Origin: Pseudomonas helvetica
Lineage (GTDB): Bacteria > Pseudomonadota > Gammaproteobacteria > Pseudomonadales > Pseudomonadaceae
Assembly (NCBI RefSeq): GCF_039908645.1
Contig: NZ_CP150917.1
Coordinates: forward strand, 1,088,501 to 1,152,500
DNA length: 64,000 nt
Direction: 5' to 3'
Program-made: the position numbers and the translations under genes
The notes under the pieces: model-generated
Databases searched by the model: none
Seen by the model: the letters and a program-made list of their open reading frames with translations, nothing else
What the model was told of the DNA's origin: nothing
Shown here: positions 1-11,271 of the stretch, piece by piece
Layout: every line of letters starts with the position of its first letter
Position numbering within the stretch: position 1 is the first letter of the stretch

Positions 1-881
<881 letters not shown>

Positions 882-885
882 GACC

Positions 886-1752
886 ATGCAAGGCGCCCAG
901 CTACGTCATCAGCCATCCGCACCCGGCCGCAAGCCGGTGCCGCGGGGTGCCAGCCGAATGGTGGCCAAAGAGCCGATGTCGGTGCGCCTGCCGAAAGCCA
1001 ATTTTGGTTTTCTCAAAGCCTTGTTCTGGCCCGTGCTGTTGGTCGCGTTGGGGTTCGGTACTTACGAAGGTGCACAGCGCTTGCTGCCGTACGCCGATCG
1101 GCCGATCACCAAGATCAACGTGCAGGGCGATTTGAGTTACATCAGCCAGCAAGCAGTGCAGCAGCGGATCGCCCCGTACGTGGCGGCGAGCTTCTTCACC
1201 ATTGACCTGGCGAGCATGCGTACCGAGCTGGAACAGATGCCATGGATTGCCCACGCCGAAGTGCGTCGCGTCTGGCCTGACCAGGTGGTGATTCGCCTGG
1301 AGGAGCAACTGCCCGTGGCCCGTTGGGGTGACGAAGCGTTGCTGAACAACCAGGGGCAGGCGTTTACGCCGCGTGAATTGGCCAACTACGAACATTTGCC
1401 ACAGCTGTTCGGCCCACAACGGGCCCAGCAGCAAGTGATGCAGCAGTATCAGGTGTTGAGCCAGATGTTACGGCCATTGGGCTTCTCGATTGCCCGGCTG
1501 GAATTGCGTGAACGCGGCAGCTGGTTTCTGACCACTGGCGCGGGTAGCGCGGGCCCTGGGATCGAGCTGTTGCTGGGACGCGATCACCTGGTGGAAAAGA
1601 TGCGCCGCTTCATTGCCATCTACGACAAGACGCTTAAAGAACAGATTACGAACATTGCGCGCATCGACCTGCGTTATGCCAACGGCCTGGCCGTTGGCTG
1701 GCGGGAACCTGTAGCGCCCACGACGGCCCAACGCGCTGTCGCGAAGAATTGA
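886..1752 (+). CDS. ftsQ: Cell division protein FtsQ
   Basis: Bitopic inner-membrane divisome protein that links FtsB/FtsL to the early division proteins. The 288-residue product has a basic cytoplasmic N-terminus (about 1-40), one membrane segment (about 42-62, [14 protein letters not shown]), a POTRA domain starting near residue 75 (ITKINVQGD) and a periplasmic beta domain with [14 protein letters not shown]. The ATG at 886 follows the ddlB stop by 4 bases, and ftsA starts 14 bases after its stop. Length and order match Pseudomonas FtsQ. Translation is probably coupled to ddlB. Confidence 0.97.
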   Translation: MQGAQLRHQPSAPGRKPVPRGASRMVAKEPMSVRLPKANFGFLKALFWPVLLVALGFGTYEGAQRLLPYADRPITKINVQGDLSYISQQAVQQRIAPYVAASFFTIDLASMRTELEQMPWIAHAEVRRVWPDQVVIRLEEQLPVARWGDEALLNNQGQAFTPRELANYEHLPQLFGPQRAQQQVMQQYQVLSQMLRPLGFSIARLELRERGSWFLTTGAGSAGPGIELLLGRDHLVEKMRRFIAIYDKTLKEQITNIARIDLRYANGLAVGWREPVAPTTAQRAVAKN

Positions 1753-1766
1753 GAAGAGGCAGGACC

Positions 1767-3029
1767 ATGGCAAACGTGCAAAGCGGCAAAATGATCGTCG
1801 GTCTGGATATCGGCACCTCCAAGGTGGTGGCGCTGGTAGGCGAGGTCGCGGCCGATGGCCAACTGGAAATCGTCGGGATCGGTACTCACCCCTCCCGCGG
1901 CCTGAAGAAGGGCGTGGTGGTGAATATCGAATCCACCGTGCAGTCCATTCAGCGTGCGATCGAAGAAGCGCAACTGATGGCTGGCTGCCGGATTCACTCG
2001 GCGTTCGTCGGTGTGGCGGGCAATCACATTCGCAGCCTGAACTCCCACGGCATCGTGGCGATTCGTGATCGCGAAGTCAGCTCGGCCGACCTTGAGCGCG
2101 TGCTCGATGCGGCCCAGGCCGTGGCGATTCCGGCGGATCAGCGCGTACTGCACACGCTGCCGCAGGATTACGTGATCGATAACCAGGAAGGCGTGCGCGA
2201 GCCTTTGGGCATGTCCGGCGTACGTCTGGAAGCCAAGGTCCACGTGGTCACCTGCGCGGTGAACGCTGCACAGAACATTGAGAAATGCGTGCGTCGTTGT
2301 GGCCTGGAAATCGACGACATCATTCTCGAACAACTGGCGTCGGCGTACTCGGTACTGACCGATGACGAGAAAGAGCTGGGCGTGTGCCTGGTGGACATCG
2401 GTGGCGGTACCACCGATATCGCGATCTTCACCGAAGGCGCGATTCGTCACACCGCGGTGATCCCGATTGCCGGTGACCAGGTGACCAACGACATCGCCAT
2501 GGCGTTGCGCACTCCGACCCAGTACGCCGAAGAAATCAAGATCCGCTACGCCTGCGCCCTGGCCAAACTGGCCGGCGCCGGTGAAACCATCAAGGTCCCA
2601 AGCGTCGGTGATCGTCCGCCGCGCGAGCTGTCCCGTCAGGCCCTGGCCGAAGTGGTCGAGCCGCGTTACGACGAGCTGTTCACGCTGATCCAGGCCGAGC
2701 TGCGTCGTAGCGGCTACGAAGACCTGATCCCGGCCGGCATCGTGCTGACCGGCGGTACTTCGAAGATGGAAGGCGCGGTCGAACTGGCCGAAGAGATTTT
2801 CCACATGCCGGTACGCCTGGGCGTACCGCATGGCGTCAGAGGCCTGGACGACGTAGTGCGCAACCCGATTTATTCCACCGGCGTTGGTTTGCTGATGTAT
2901 GGCCTGCAAAAGCAGTCCGATGGCATTTCCTTCTCGGGGATCAGCAGCAGTCGCGATAGCTACAACAACGAAGAGGCCAAAAGCCCGTTGATCGATCGCA
3001 TCAAAAGCTGGGTCCAGGGCAATTTCTGA
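1767..3029 (+). CDS. ftsA: Cell division protein FtsA
   Basis: Actin-like ATPase that tethers FtsZ filaments to the inner membrane and recruits later division proteins. The 420-residue product carries the phosphate-1 motif GLDIGTSKVVALVG near the N-terminus, the phosphate-2 motif VDIGGGTTDIAIF in the middle, GIVLTGGTSKMEG (adenosine motif), and a C-terminal amphipathic helix (IDRIKSWVQGNF) that serves as membrane anchor. I chose the ATG at 1767, preceded by GAAGAGGCAGG, over an upstream in-frame TTG at 1749. It lies between ftsQ and ftsZ as in most gammaproteobacteria. Confidence 0.97.
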   Translation: MANVQSGKMIVGLDIGTSKVVALVGEVAADGQLEIVGIGTHPSRGLKKGVVVNIESTVQSIQRAIEEAQLMAGCRIHSAFVGVAGNHIRSLNSHGIVAIRDREVSSADLERVLDAAQAVAIPADQRVLHTLPQDYVIDNQEGVREPLGMSGVRLEAKVHVVTCAVNAAQNIEKCVRRCGLEIDDIILEQLASAYSVLTDDEKELGVCLVDIGGGTTDIAIFTEGAIRHTAVIPIAGDQVTNDIAMALRTPTQYAEEIKIRYACALAKLAGAGETIKVPSVGDRPPRELSRQALAEVVEPRYDELFTLIQAELRRSGYEDLIPAGIVLTGGTSKMEGAVELAEEIFHMPVRLGVPHGVRGLDDVVRNPIYSTGVGLLMYGLQKQSDGISFSGISSSRDSYNNEEAKSPLIDRIKSWVQGNF

Positions 3030-3119
3030 AGATTTACCGCAACACCGTGACACCGCAGCACCGTTGTACGCAGTAGGCGCAGTAGGCGAAAAAAACTAGA
3101 GAATGTAAGGAGAGGGAAA

Positions 3120-4313
3120 ATGTTCGAACTCGTAGACAACATCCCCGCAAGCCCGGTTATTAAAGTTATCGGTGTTGGCGGTGGCGGCGGCAACGCTGTG
3201 AATCACATGGTCAAGAGCAACATTGAAGGCGTTGAGTTCATCTGCGCCAACACTGATGCCCAAGCGCTGAAAAGCATCGGCGCGCGGACCATCCTGCAAT
3301 TGGGCACCGGCGTGACCAAAGGTCTGGGTGCTGGCGCGAACCCTGAGGTCGGTCGTCAGGCCGCTCTGGAAGACCGCGAGCGCATCGCCGAAGTGCTGCA
3401 AGGCACAAACATGGTGTTCATCACCACCGGCATGGGCGGCGGTACCGGTACCGGTGCTGCGCCGATCATTGCCGAAGTGGCCAAGGAAATGGGGATCCTC
3501 ACCGTTGCGGTAGTGACTCGTCCGTTCCCGTTCGAAGGTCGCAAGCGCATGCAGATCGCAGACGAAGGCATCCGCCTGCTGTCTGAAAGCGTCGACTCGC
3601 TGATCACCATTCCCAACGAGAAGCTGCTGACCATCCTCGGTAAAGACGCAAGCCTCTTGTCGGCTTTCGCCAAGGCCGACGATGTACTGGCCGGTGCCGT
3701 TCGCGGTATCTCCGACATCATCAAGCGTCCGGGCATGATCAACGTCGACTTCGCCGACGTCCGTACCGTGATGAGCGAAATGGGCATGGCGATGATGGGC
3801 ACTGGCTGCGCCAGCGGTCCTAACCGTGCGCGTGAAGCGACCGAAGCGGCTATCCGTAACCCGCTGCTCGAAGACGTGAACCTGCAAGGTGCACGCGGTA
3901 TCCTGGTGAATATCACCGCCGGTCCTGACCTGTCTCTGGGTGAGTACTCCGACGTGGGTAGCATCATCGAAGCCTTCGCTTCCGAACACGCCATGGTCAA
4001 GGTCGGTACCGTTATCGATCCGGACATGCGCGACGAGCTGCACGTTACCGTGGTTGCCACCGGTCTGGGCGCGAAAATCGAGAAGCCTGTCAAGGTCATC
4101 GACAACACCGTTCACACCTCCATGGCTTCGCAGCCACAACAACAATCCCCTGCACGCCAGGAACAGCCAGCGGTAAACTACCGTGACCTGGACCGTCCGA
4201 CCGTCATGCGCAACCAGGCTCAAGCCGGTGCTGCGACTGCCGCGAAGATGAATCCGCAAGACGATCTGGACTACCTGGACATCCCGGCATTCCTGCGTCG
4301 TCAGGCCGATTGA
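3120..4313 (+). CDS. ftsZ: Cell division GTPase FtsZ
   Basis: Tubulin-like GTPase that assembles the cytokinetic Z ring under the membrane. The 397-residue product has the GTP-binding glycine-rich loop GGGGGNAVNHM near the N-terminus, the tubulin signature GGGTGTGAAP, the T7 loop NVDFADVRTVM, a variable Gln/Ala-rich linker from about residue 320, and the conserved C-terminal tail DYLDIPAFLRRQAD that binds FtsA and ZipA. A strong ribosome site (AAGGAGAGGG) precedes the ATG. The 90-base gap after ftsA contains a short direct repeat (CGCAGTAGG twice) of no known role. Confidence 0.99.
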   Translation: MFELVDNIPASPVIKVIGVGGGGGNAVNHMVKSNIEGVEFICANTDAQALKSIGARTILQLGTGVTKGLGAGANPEVGRQAALEDRERIAEVLQGTNMVFITTGMGGGTGTGAAPIIAEVAKEMGILTVAVVTRPFPFEGRKRMQIADEGIRLLSESVDSLITIPNEKLLTILGKDASLLSAFAKADDVLAGAVRGISDIIKRPGMINVDFADVRTVMSEMGMAMMGTGCASGPNRAREATEAAIRNPLLEDVNLQGARGILVNITAGPDLSLGEYSDVGSIIEAFASEHAMVKVGTVIDPDMRDELHVTVVATGLGAKIEKPVKVIDNTVHTSMASQPQQQSPARQEQPAVNYRDLDRPTVMRNQAQAGAATAAKMNPQDDLDYLDIPAFLRRQAD

Positions 4314-4364
4314 TGGAATGTATCAGGGCTATGAAGGTGATTGGTGTTCAGCAAAGGTCTGGTC

Positions 4365-4373
4365 TGCTATTAT
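4365..4373 (+). promoter_or_regulatory. Possible extended -10 promoter element for lpxC
   Basis: TGCTATTAT fits the extended -10 pattern (TGn followed by TATTAT) and lies about 50 bases before the lpxC start, inside the ftsZ-lpxC gap. No clear -35 is seen at the usual spacing, which extended -10 promoters can tolerate. This is inference from motif and position only. Confidence 0.35.
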
Positions 4374-4389
4374 CGCCAGCCTTTGTTGA

Positions 4390-5337
<948 letters not shown>

Positions 5338-5357
5338 GCAAAAACCTCTCTAGTTTT

Positions 5358-5388
5358 TAAAGGCTGCCTTCGGGTGGCCTTTTTTTAT
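5358..5388 (+). terminator. Rho-independent terminator after lpxC
   Basis: Hairpin AGGCTGCC-TTCG-GGTGGCCT with a stable TTCG-type loop followed directly by a run of seven T residues, 20 bases after the lpxC stop. Confidence 0.9.
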
Positions 5389-5389
5389 G

Positions 5390-5688
5390 GTGCGTAAGGC
5401 ATGCATGGCGCGTTGCGCGCAAACGCAACCAGCTTGGCTGTGGTGGCGACGCTGGTGACTCGGAGGTGGACGTCTTCTACACCCGACAAAAGGGAAGTGT
5501 TAGCCAAGGGCAATGATGCTGTGGACGGCCGTGCGTTATTTTTCGGTAGTATGCCAAGTGGCGCATCAGAAGATTTTCAGGGTTAACAGATCCAGGTCAA
5601 AATGGCTTTGCAGCATCACCAGCAAGATCAGTGACGTGCATGTCGCCTGACCTACAACCCCCGGATGGATCTGCTGAGCAGCCGGCAG
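5390..5688. other. Intergenic stretch with no recognisable gene
   Basis: About 300 bases between the lpxC terminator and the converging AraC-type gene. Short open frames on the plus strand lack ribosome sites and protein-like composition. I see no RNA gene or repeat. Gene order changes here from the essential division cluster to accessory genes. Confidence 0.5.
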
Positions 5689-6474
5689 TCATTGCTCGGA
5701 GCCCGTGCTCACGGCCTGCAAGGTACTGCGCACCTGGCCTGGGCTACTACCGGTGACGCGCCGAAACCAGTGACCAAACGAATCGCCCGAGGCAAATCCC
5801 AGGTGCTGCGCCAGGGTCTCGTTGGTGTTCTCGACCGCCAGGCCACGGTATGCCTCCACGAGCAGCAGACGGTTGTGCCAGTCCGTGTAACGTAAACCGG
5901 TATCCTTGCGAAACAGGCGCGCCAGAGTCCGCTCGGTGGCGCCTACCTCGCGACCCCATTCGGTCAGGTTCCTACGCATCCCAGGCTTGGCAATCAGTTG
6001 CTCGGTGACACGCTTGAGCCGTGCGTCACGCGGTAAAGGCAGGACCATATTGCTGGGCGCCAGTTCTTCGATGTCCTCGAACAACAATTGCAACATGCTG
6101 CCGCGCCGTTGTTTGGAAAGCGGCCGAGTGCTTTCCTCGGCCAATCGGTCGCACAGGGCGATGATCAGCAGGGAGGCATCGATCAGCTTGATGCTCGGAG
6201 AGAGGCGTTCGCACAGTTCAGGGCCAAGGTACAAGACCGTGAGGTCTACCTGTGTGTAAGCCTCACCAGAGTGCAAGGTCTGTGGCGGAATCCAGACCGC
6301 CATTCCCGGTTTGAGTAACCAGCGTTGCTCGATGGCATTGCCATGGAGCACGCCCTTTTTCACTAACACGAATTGCCCGAGATGGTGTCGATGAGGCTCG
6401 CTCTCCTCATCGGCCATCCTGCTCAACTGCCTTTCAATAACTAATGCTGTGTGATCCATGTCAGCGAAACGCAT
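5689..6474 (-). CDS. AraC-family transcriptional regulator with N-terminal cupin
   Basis: A 261-residue DNA-binding regulator. The N-terminal half is a cupin-like sensor domain: HRHHLGQFVLVKKG, then the WIPPQTLHSGE strand typical of AraC proteins that sense small ligands. The C-terminal 100 residues hold two helix-turn-helix units (WGREVGATERTLARLF and LAQHLGFASGDSFGHWFRR). It lies 11 bases downstream of the MFS exporter gene on the same strand, so the two probably form one operon and the regulator probably controls the exporter, as is common for AraC/MFS pairs. The ligand cannot be read from sequence. Confidence 0.92.
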   Translation of the reverse strand: MRFADMDHTALVIERQLSRMADEESEPHRHHLGQFVLVKKGVLHGNAIEQRWLLKPGMAVWIPPQTLHSGEAYTQVDLTVLYLGPELCERLSPSIKLIDASLLIIALCDRLAEESTRPLSKQRRGSMLQLLFEDIEELAPSNMVLPLPRDARLKRVTEQLIAKPGMRRNLTEWGREVGATERTLARLFRKDTGLRYTDWHNRLLLVEAYRGLAVENTNETLAQHLGFASGDSFGHWFRRVTGSSPGQVRSTLQAVSTGSEQ

Positions 6475-6485
6475 TGCTACTCCGT

Positions 6486-7868
6486 CTACCTTTTTTGCGG
6501 TCCGCCGCGCGAAGGCAGTCCAAAGGCAAAGAGTAAACCGACCGTCATCAAAAGACCTAGCAGCAGGAAAGTGACCTGGTAGGCCCGGTTGGGCGGCAGG
6601 TACAGCGCAATAGCCACCATCGCATTGACGCCGAACGCCGCGCCAAGGTTACGCAGAAATTGCACCGTGGACGTGTAGGCTCCCAGCTGATCATGCGGGG
6701 CGCTGTTCTGCGCGAGCACCAGGGTCGTAGTGGCCGTCAAGCCCATCCCCAGTCCGACCAGTACCTGGCCTGCACCAATGGCCAACCACTGCGACCATTG
6801 CAGTCCCGCAGCCACCCCTATGCAACCGAGCATCAGCATCGACATCCCAGCTATTGCCATGGACCTGAAGCCGACGCTCGACAGACGCTTGCCACAGACG
6901 GTCGCGCCTACCACCCAGCCCAACGCGGCCAGCATGATCAGCAACCCTGTCGACAATGCGCTGCCCGACGTACGGCTGAGAGCGATGGGCAACAAGCTGA
7001 CCGTGGCGTACAAGCCGATGCTCGAGATAACCACCAAAGCCATGACCGCTCCCAGCGCTGGCCGATCAAAGAAACTCAACGGCACCGGACTGCCGGCGGG
7101 TGCCGCGCGAACTCGAGCTACCAGTGCTACAACACTGATGAGCATCACAATCGCCAGCGTCGATATCGGGTGCGGGATCATGTCAAGGTGCTGACTGCTT
7201 AACATGAACAGTCCTGCACAAGCGGCGATGGCCAAAAAAACCTGCGCTATGGGATCCACAGTCCTGGCTGATCGGCCTCGGCCGATCACGGGGGTGAAAA
7301 GCAGCACCATCAATGCCAAAAAGCCCAGTGGCAGATTGAGCCAAAAAACTGCACGCCAGCTCAAGGTGCTGCCCAGTGCCGTACCCGCTACAGGGCCCAA
7401 TACTGCAGCCAGGCCCCAGACACTGCTGAGCATTCCCTGCATGCTGGCACGCTTTGGCCCTTCGAAGAGTGATGCCAGCATCGAGTAGGAAAGAACGATG
7501 ATGCCACCCGCCCCGATACCTTGCAGGGCTCTGCCTGCAATCAGCATGACCATGCTCTGGCTACTGGCAACCACTGCCGATGCGGCGATGAAGATCAGCA
7601 GGCTGCCTTTCATCATCGAAGAAATTCCGAACCGATCAGCCAGTGCGCCGGCCAGCGGCGCAATCAGTGCCAGAGGTAGCAAGAAGCCCGAGACAACCCA
7701 GGGATAGAGCGTTGTGTCCTGCATTTGCGCATTGATCTGCGGCAGTATGGTGCTGACTGCAGTGCTGTCCATGGCAGCGAGAAACAGAGCGACGAGCACG
7801 GCCAGGACACTCAAGGAATGCTTCTCCTGGCTGATCGAGTCAATGGGTGCAAGCGTTTGCGGCGTCAT
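6486..7868 (-). CDS. MFS drug-efflux transporter (14-TM DHA2-like)
   Basis: A 460-residue inner-membrane proton-antiport exporter. It shows many hydrophobic segments, motif C-like residues in LGPVAGTALG, the motif A region GALADRFGISSMMKGS, and the early AMDSTAVSTILPQI segment typical of EmrB/QacA-type (DHA2) exporters, ending in a short basic tail. I chose the ATG at 7868, preceded by TGAGGACG, rather than an upstream in-frame candidate at 7967 whose extension (Ser/Pro/Thr rich) looks non-coding. The AraC-type gene follows 11 bases downstream. Substrate is unknown; organic cations or toxic organics are typical for the family. Confidence 0.9.
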   Translation of the reverse strand: MTPQTLAPIDSISQEKHSLSVLAVLVALFLAAMDSTAVSTILPQINAQMQDTTLYPWVVSGFLLPLALIAPLAGALADRFGISSMMKGSLLIFIAASAVVASSQSMVMLIAGRALQGIGAGGIIVLSYSMLASLFEGPKRASMQGMLSSVWGLAAVLGPVAGTALGSTLSWRAVFWLNLPLGFLALMVLLFTPVIGRGRSARTVDPIAQVFLAIAACAGLFMLSSQHLDMIPHPISTLAIVMLISVVALVARVRAAPAGSPVPLSFFDRPALGAVMALVVISSIGLYATVSLLPIALSRTSGSALSTGLLIMLAALGWVVGATVCGKRLSSVGFRSMAIAGMSMLMLGCIGVAAGLQWSQWLAIGAGQVLVGLGMGLTATTTLVLAQNSAPHDQLGAYTSTVQFLRNLGAAFGVNAMVAIALYLPPNRAYQVTFLLLGLLMTVGLLFAFGLPSRGGPQKR

Positions 7869-7878
7869 GCCGGCGTCC

Positions 7879-8052
7879 TCAGTGGAAGTATTGGGTGTGA
7901 ATCGCGTTGGCCCTGGAAAACTCCCACACGATGGCCGCAGTATCGAAATCCATGTGCTCATCGACATTGCGAATCAGGTCGTGCGACTGGAAGATCTCTT
8001 TGAAGCGCAGGCGGTTAGCGTTCCGCTCGTGCGGTCGCGACGGGAAATCAGC
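7879..8052 (-). pseudogene. C-terminal remnant of an unidentified, possibly hydrolase-like, gene
   Basis: On the minus strand a stop-free stretch of 57 codons ends in TGA at 7879-7881, just 10 bases before the MFS start. Its last 40 or so residues look protein-like (RFKEIFQSHDLIRN followed by DEHMDFDTAAIVWEFSRA) and resemble the end of some alpha/beta hydrolases or esterases, but there is no start codon with a ribosome site, and a stop lies directly upstream at 8053-8055. I read it as the tail of a gene that once preceded the exporter in the operon. Family assignment is weak. Confidence 0.35.
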
Positions 8053-8208
8053 TTACGTAACTGCCTGGGTTACGAAAATGCTCAATCAGGACAACTAATC
8101 GAATGAAACGGACGATGGCCATCGGTCGTGCTTCAGCACTCTCGACGTCCTGACAGTGACTCAATCAACTGTCTTTTTTGAGAACCTGCATCCCGTAGAG
8201 GCTGCTCA

Positions 8209-8243
8209 AAAGAAAAAGGCCAACGCTCGGCGTTGGCCTTTCA
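8209..8243 (-). terminator. Rho-independent terminator of the diguanylate cyclase gene
   Basis: Read on the minus strand: AAGGCCAACGC-CGA-GCGTTGGCCTTTTTCTTTT, a perfect hairpin followed by a T-rich tail, downstream of the GGDEF gene. Confidence 0.88.
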
Positions 8244-8260
8244 TGGTTCTTTTAAAAGAT

Positions 8261-8299
8261 CCGCAGCCTGCGGCAGCTCCGACGACTGGCTGCGATCTT
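8261..8299. repeat. Short intergenic repeat (AAAGATC-GCAGCC type)
   Basis: AAAAGATCCGCAGCC and the near-complementary GGCTGCGATCTTT flank GGCAGCTCC, directly 3' of the cyclase gene. The same words recur near 31042-31075 and 31531-31565, so this belongs to a dispersed short repeat family in this genome. Confidence 0.55.
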
Positions 8300-9802
8300 T
8301 CAACTGGCGACCACCCGGTTACGTCCGCGATGCTTGGCCTGATACAGCGCCTTGTCGGCCGCATACATCAGGTTTTCCAGGCTCTCGCCCGGTTGTCCTG
8401 TAGAGGTACAGAGGCCGATGCTGACGGTGATGGGGGACTCGTCGCCTTCGAACGGTGGCAGTTGCTCGACTGCAGCGCGGATATTTTCGGCAATTCGCAG
8501 TGCACCGCTTCTGTCAGTCTCGGCCAGCACCACGGCAAACTCCTCACCGCCATAGCGCGCGGCGAGATCGGAGGGGCGACGGATGTTTTCGCTGATGACC
8601 CTGGCGAGCACGCGCAAGGCATCGTCGCCGCTCTGATGGCCGTGGCGGTCGTTGAACGACTTGAAGTGATCGGCGTCGATCATCAGCACCGACAACGGTT
8701 TGCCCGAGCGCTGGGCGCGGGACCATTCATGGTTCAGGGCCTGGTCGAGGGTGCGCCGGTTAGCCACGCCGGTGAGGGCATCGATGGCGGCCTGTTGCGC
8801 CAGTTCCTGCTCGGCGTGATGGCGCAGGCGTAATTCGCGGCATAGCAGCAAGGTCAGCCACATCAAGCCGATACACAACACACCGGTTGCGCCACTGATC
8901 ACGTACGCGGTGCGTCTCCAGCTGGCGAAGATTTCGTCCATGGAGAGCGCGACGCTGACCGTCAACGGCAGGTTGCCGACGCGCGAGAAGGTGTACAGAC
9001 GTTCCTGGTGGTCCATGCTCGACAGGCTACTGAAGCTGCCACTGCCTTCACGCATGATGCGTATGACGTTGGGACGATTGCCGAAACTCTTGCCAATGCT
9101 GGCATCGGTCAGCATGGGCTTTTGCGCCAGCAGTATGCCGTCCTTGTCGAGCACGTTGAGGGTACTGTTGGAGCCGATGTCCAGGCTGCTGAACAGCTCG
9201 TCAAAGTACGCCAGTTGCATGGACGCGACGGCAACGCCAAGAAACTCGCCGGTGGGCGAAGAGATGCGCCGGCTGAAGCTGATGCGCCACTGATCGTTCT
9301 CGGGGCAGTCGCAACGGGGTTTGAACGGGCGACTGATAAACATCCCGCTATCGCTGTTGCCGACGTGAGCCTGGAAGTAGTCACGGTCAGAAAAATTGCC
9401 CTGTTTGGGCTGAATTGACGACGAGTTGGCGATTACCTTGCCCTGCTGGTCGAGTAGCAGTACATCGCCCTTGTAACGTGCGGTGCTTGCGCGGTCGAAC
9501 AGCACCAGATGGCGGATCTGCGCCGAAACCTTCTGCAGGTCGTCACGTTGGGCGGCAGCGATCAATCCTTGCAGTGACAGGTCATAGAGCTCGACGTTGC
9601 GCAGCACATCGGCGTCGATCAGTTGCACGATGTTGGTCGCACCCCGCGTGGCCGCCTGCATGGCATTGGCGTGTTCGCGGATCAGCAGGAAGGTGACGAT
9701 GGCGATGATCGCGACGACGGTCAGCGAGCTGCCGAGAACCAGCAGCAATTCCGGTCGGCGGGCGGAGCCTGTTATGGCGTGGTATGTGCGGTTTGCACTC
9801 AT
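8300..9802 (-). CDS. Membrane-bound diguanylate cyclase (dCache-like sensor plus GGDEF)
   Basis: A 500-residue inner-membrane enzyme making cyclic di-GMP from two GTP. Order: membrane segment about 18-40, a periplasmic sensor of about 250 residues resembling a dCache fold (FSDRDYFQAHVG, GVAVASMQL), a second membrane segment about 297-318, then a GGDEF domain. The active-site signature is GGEEF (ARYGGEEFAVVLAE), so catalysis should be intact. The product-inhibition I-site RxxD is present as RPSD five residues before it. No EAL domain is present. It has its own terminator and appears monocistronic. The ligand of the sensor domain is unknown. Confidence 0.95.
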   Translation of the reverse strand: MSANRTYHAITGSARRPELLLVLGSSLTVVAIIAIVTFLLIREHANAMQAATRGATNIVQLIDADVLRNVELYDLSLQGLIAAAQRDDLQKVSAQIRHLVLFDRASTARYKGDVLLLDQQGKVIANSSSIQPKQGNFSDRDYFQAHVGNSDSGMFISRPFKPRCDCPENDQWRISFSRRISSPTGEFLGVAVASMQLAYFDELFSSLDIGSNSTLNVLDKDGILLAQKPMLTDASIGKSFGNRPNVIRIMREGSGSFSSLSSMDHQERLYTFSRVGNLPLTVSVALSMDEIFASWRRTAYVISGATGVLCIGLMWLTLLLCRELRLRHHAEQELAQQAAIDALTGVANRRTLDQALNHEWSRAQRSGKPLSVLMIDADHFKSFNDRHGHQSGDDALRVLARVISENIRRPSDLAARYGGEEFAVVLAETDRSGALRIAENIRAAVEQLPPFEGDESPITVSIGLCTSTGQPGESLENLMYAADKALYQAKHRGRNRVVAS

Positions 9803-9907
9803 GGTTCTGATTTCTGCACAGGGACATCATCAGCGTAGTTCCCGGACACGCCGGGCGGCATTGCAGATATCAGTTCGTTGATCTCAGTGCATGTATAGAT
9901 CCCGGAT

Positions 9908-9942
9908 ACAAAAAAGGCCAGCACCGGTGCTGGCCTTTTTGT
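9908..9942 (-). terminator. Terminator after the OprD-type porin gene
   Basis: AAAAAAGGCCAGCACC-GGTGCTGGCCTTTTT is a perfect palindrome with A/T runs on both sides. It sits 10 bases beyond the porin stop on the minus strand and could also work from the other direction. Confidence 0.88.
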
Positions 9943-9951
9943 GAATTTTTC

Positions 9952-11271
9952 TCAGAAAACGTTCAGTGGGTAGTCGACGATCACCCGGTATTCATCGGTG
10001 TCGGTATCCAGCGCGCCGTAGCCGTTGCCGCCGCGATTGGTGGCCCATTGCAGACGCACCGCCAGATCCTTGGCCGTACCGCCCTGGACCACGTACTTGA
10101 GATCGACATCACGCTCCCAGTGTTTGGCATTTTTACCCGCTTCGTTATAGAAGCTGGCATAACCGCGACTGTTCGGGTCAACCTTGGTCAGGTCCAGCGT
10201 GCCACGCGAATACGACACGGCGGAGGTCAGGCCCGGCACACCGACGCCAGCGAAGTCATAGGCATACTTGAGCTTCCACGAACGCTCGTTCGGGCCGTTG
10301 AAGTCCGAATACTGCTGTGAGTTGTCGAGGAAGATGCTGTCGCCCTGAGCGATGTAATCGAACGGCGTGTTGCCGTTCACGCGCTGGTAAGCGGCGGTGA
10401 CGCTGTGGCTACCGACGCCCACGGTGAAGTGCAGGCTGTAGGTGTTGTTGTCGATTTTTCCGAGCAGTGCGTCGCCAGTGTCCTGGGTGTGATAGTAGTG
10501 CAGGCCCGGGTTGAGGCTGATCAGCTCATTGACCGCGTAGGTGTAGTCCAGGTCGTAGTAGTACTGGTTCCAGATGTCCTTGAGCTCGGACGCATAGAGG
10601 CTGCTGGTCAGGCCCGGCAGGCCGCTCCAGGCTACGCCGGCCCAGTTCAGGTGCTGGCTTTTGTCGCCGTCTGCCAGTTTGCCGTAGGACGTCCCGATAC
10701 GCTGGTGCCCGCTCTGGTTGTAAGGCTTGGTGAAGCTGGCCTGGCCGCCCTCGATCAGCCAGCCGTCGAAGCTGTGGTTGGTCAGGCTGACACCGCGAAA
10801 GGTCTGCGGCAGCATGCGGCTCATGCCACCGGCGATTACCGGGTTGTTGAGGAACAGGTCGCCGGCTTTCAGCTCGGTGTCGAGGGCGCGCATTTTCAGG
10901 GCACCGCCAGCGCTTGAAAACGAGCCCGGCGCTTTGCTGTTGTCATCGCCGATCGGCAGGATGCTCGAACCACCGGTGCCGCCGCCACCGTCGAGTTTGA
11001 GCCCGAGCATGGCGTTGGCATCCACGCCAAAACCGACCGGGCCCTGGGTGTAGCCCGATTCGAAGATACCGAGGAAACCCTGGCCCCATTCGATGTTGTC
11101 GTTAGTCTGCTGCTGACGGTTGCGGTTCAGGTAGTAGTTGCGGGCATTGAGTTTAAGGCTTGCACCTTCAACGAAACCTTCGCGGCTGGAATCGTCGGCG
11201 GCCTGGACGTTTGCGGCCATCGTTGCGGCCATTGCAATGAATAGCGGACTGAGTTTGAGGGTGATGCTCAC
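9952..11271 (-). CDS. OprD-family outer-membrane porin
   Basis: Substrate-specific 18-strand beta-barrel of the OprD/OccD/OccK family, used in pseudomonads for uptake of amino acids, peptides or aromatic acids. The 439-residue product starts with a signal peptide ending near NVQAADD, then shows the family opening ARNYYLNRN, glycine-rich loops, and the barrel end [13 protein letters not shown] chose the GTG start at 11271 because AAGGAG lies 11 bases upstream; the longer frame from a TTG at 11301 has no ribosome site. It is flanked by terminators and stands alone. The substrate cannot be assigned from sequence alone. Confidence 0.93.
   Translation of the reverse strand: MSITLKLSPLFIAMAATMAANVQAADDSSREGFVEGASLKLNARNYYLNRNRQQQTNDNIEWGQGFLGIFESGYTQGPVGFGVDANAMLGLKLDGGGGTGGSSILPIGDDNSKAPGSFSSAGGALKMRALDTELKAGDLFLNNPVIAGGMSRMLPQTFRGVSLTNHSFDGWLIEGGQASFTKPYNQSGHQRIGTSYGKLADGDKSQHLNWAGVAWSGLPGLTSSLYASELKDIWNQYYYDLDYTYAVNELISLNPGLHYYHTQDTGDALLGKIDNNTYSLHFTVGVGSHSVTAAYQRVNGNTPFDYIAQGDSIFLDNSQQYSDFNGPNERSWKLKYAYDFAGVGVPGLTSAVSYSRGTLDLTKVDPNSRGYASFYNEAGKNAKHWERDVDLKYVVQGGTAKDLAVRLQWATNRGGNGYGALDTDTDEYRVIVDYPLNVF

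Noticed and set aside
1674..3053. A 459-codon minus-strand frame across ftsA.
   Set aside because: Antisense shadow of ftsA, no ribosome site or domain.
5401..5586. A 61-codon frame after lpxC.
   Set aside because: No ribosome site, follows a terminator directly, no protein character.
8262..8306. The inverted words AAAGATC and GATCTTT at the end of the cyclase gene as a second terminator.
   Set aside because: Imperfect pairing and no T run; it is better explained as a dispersed short repeat.
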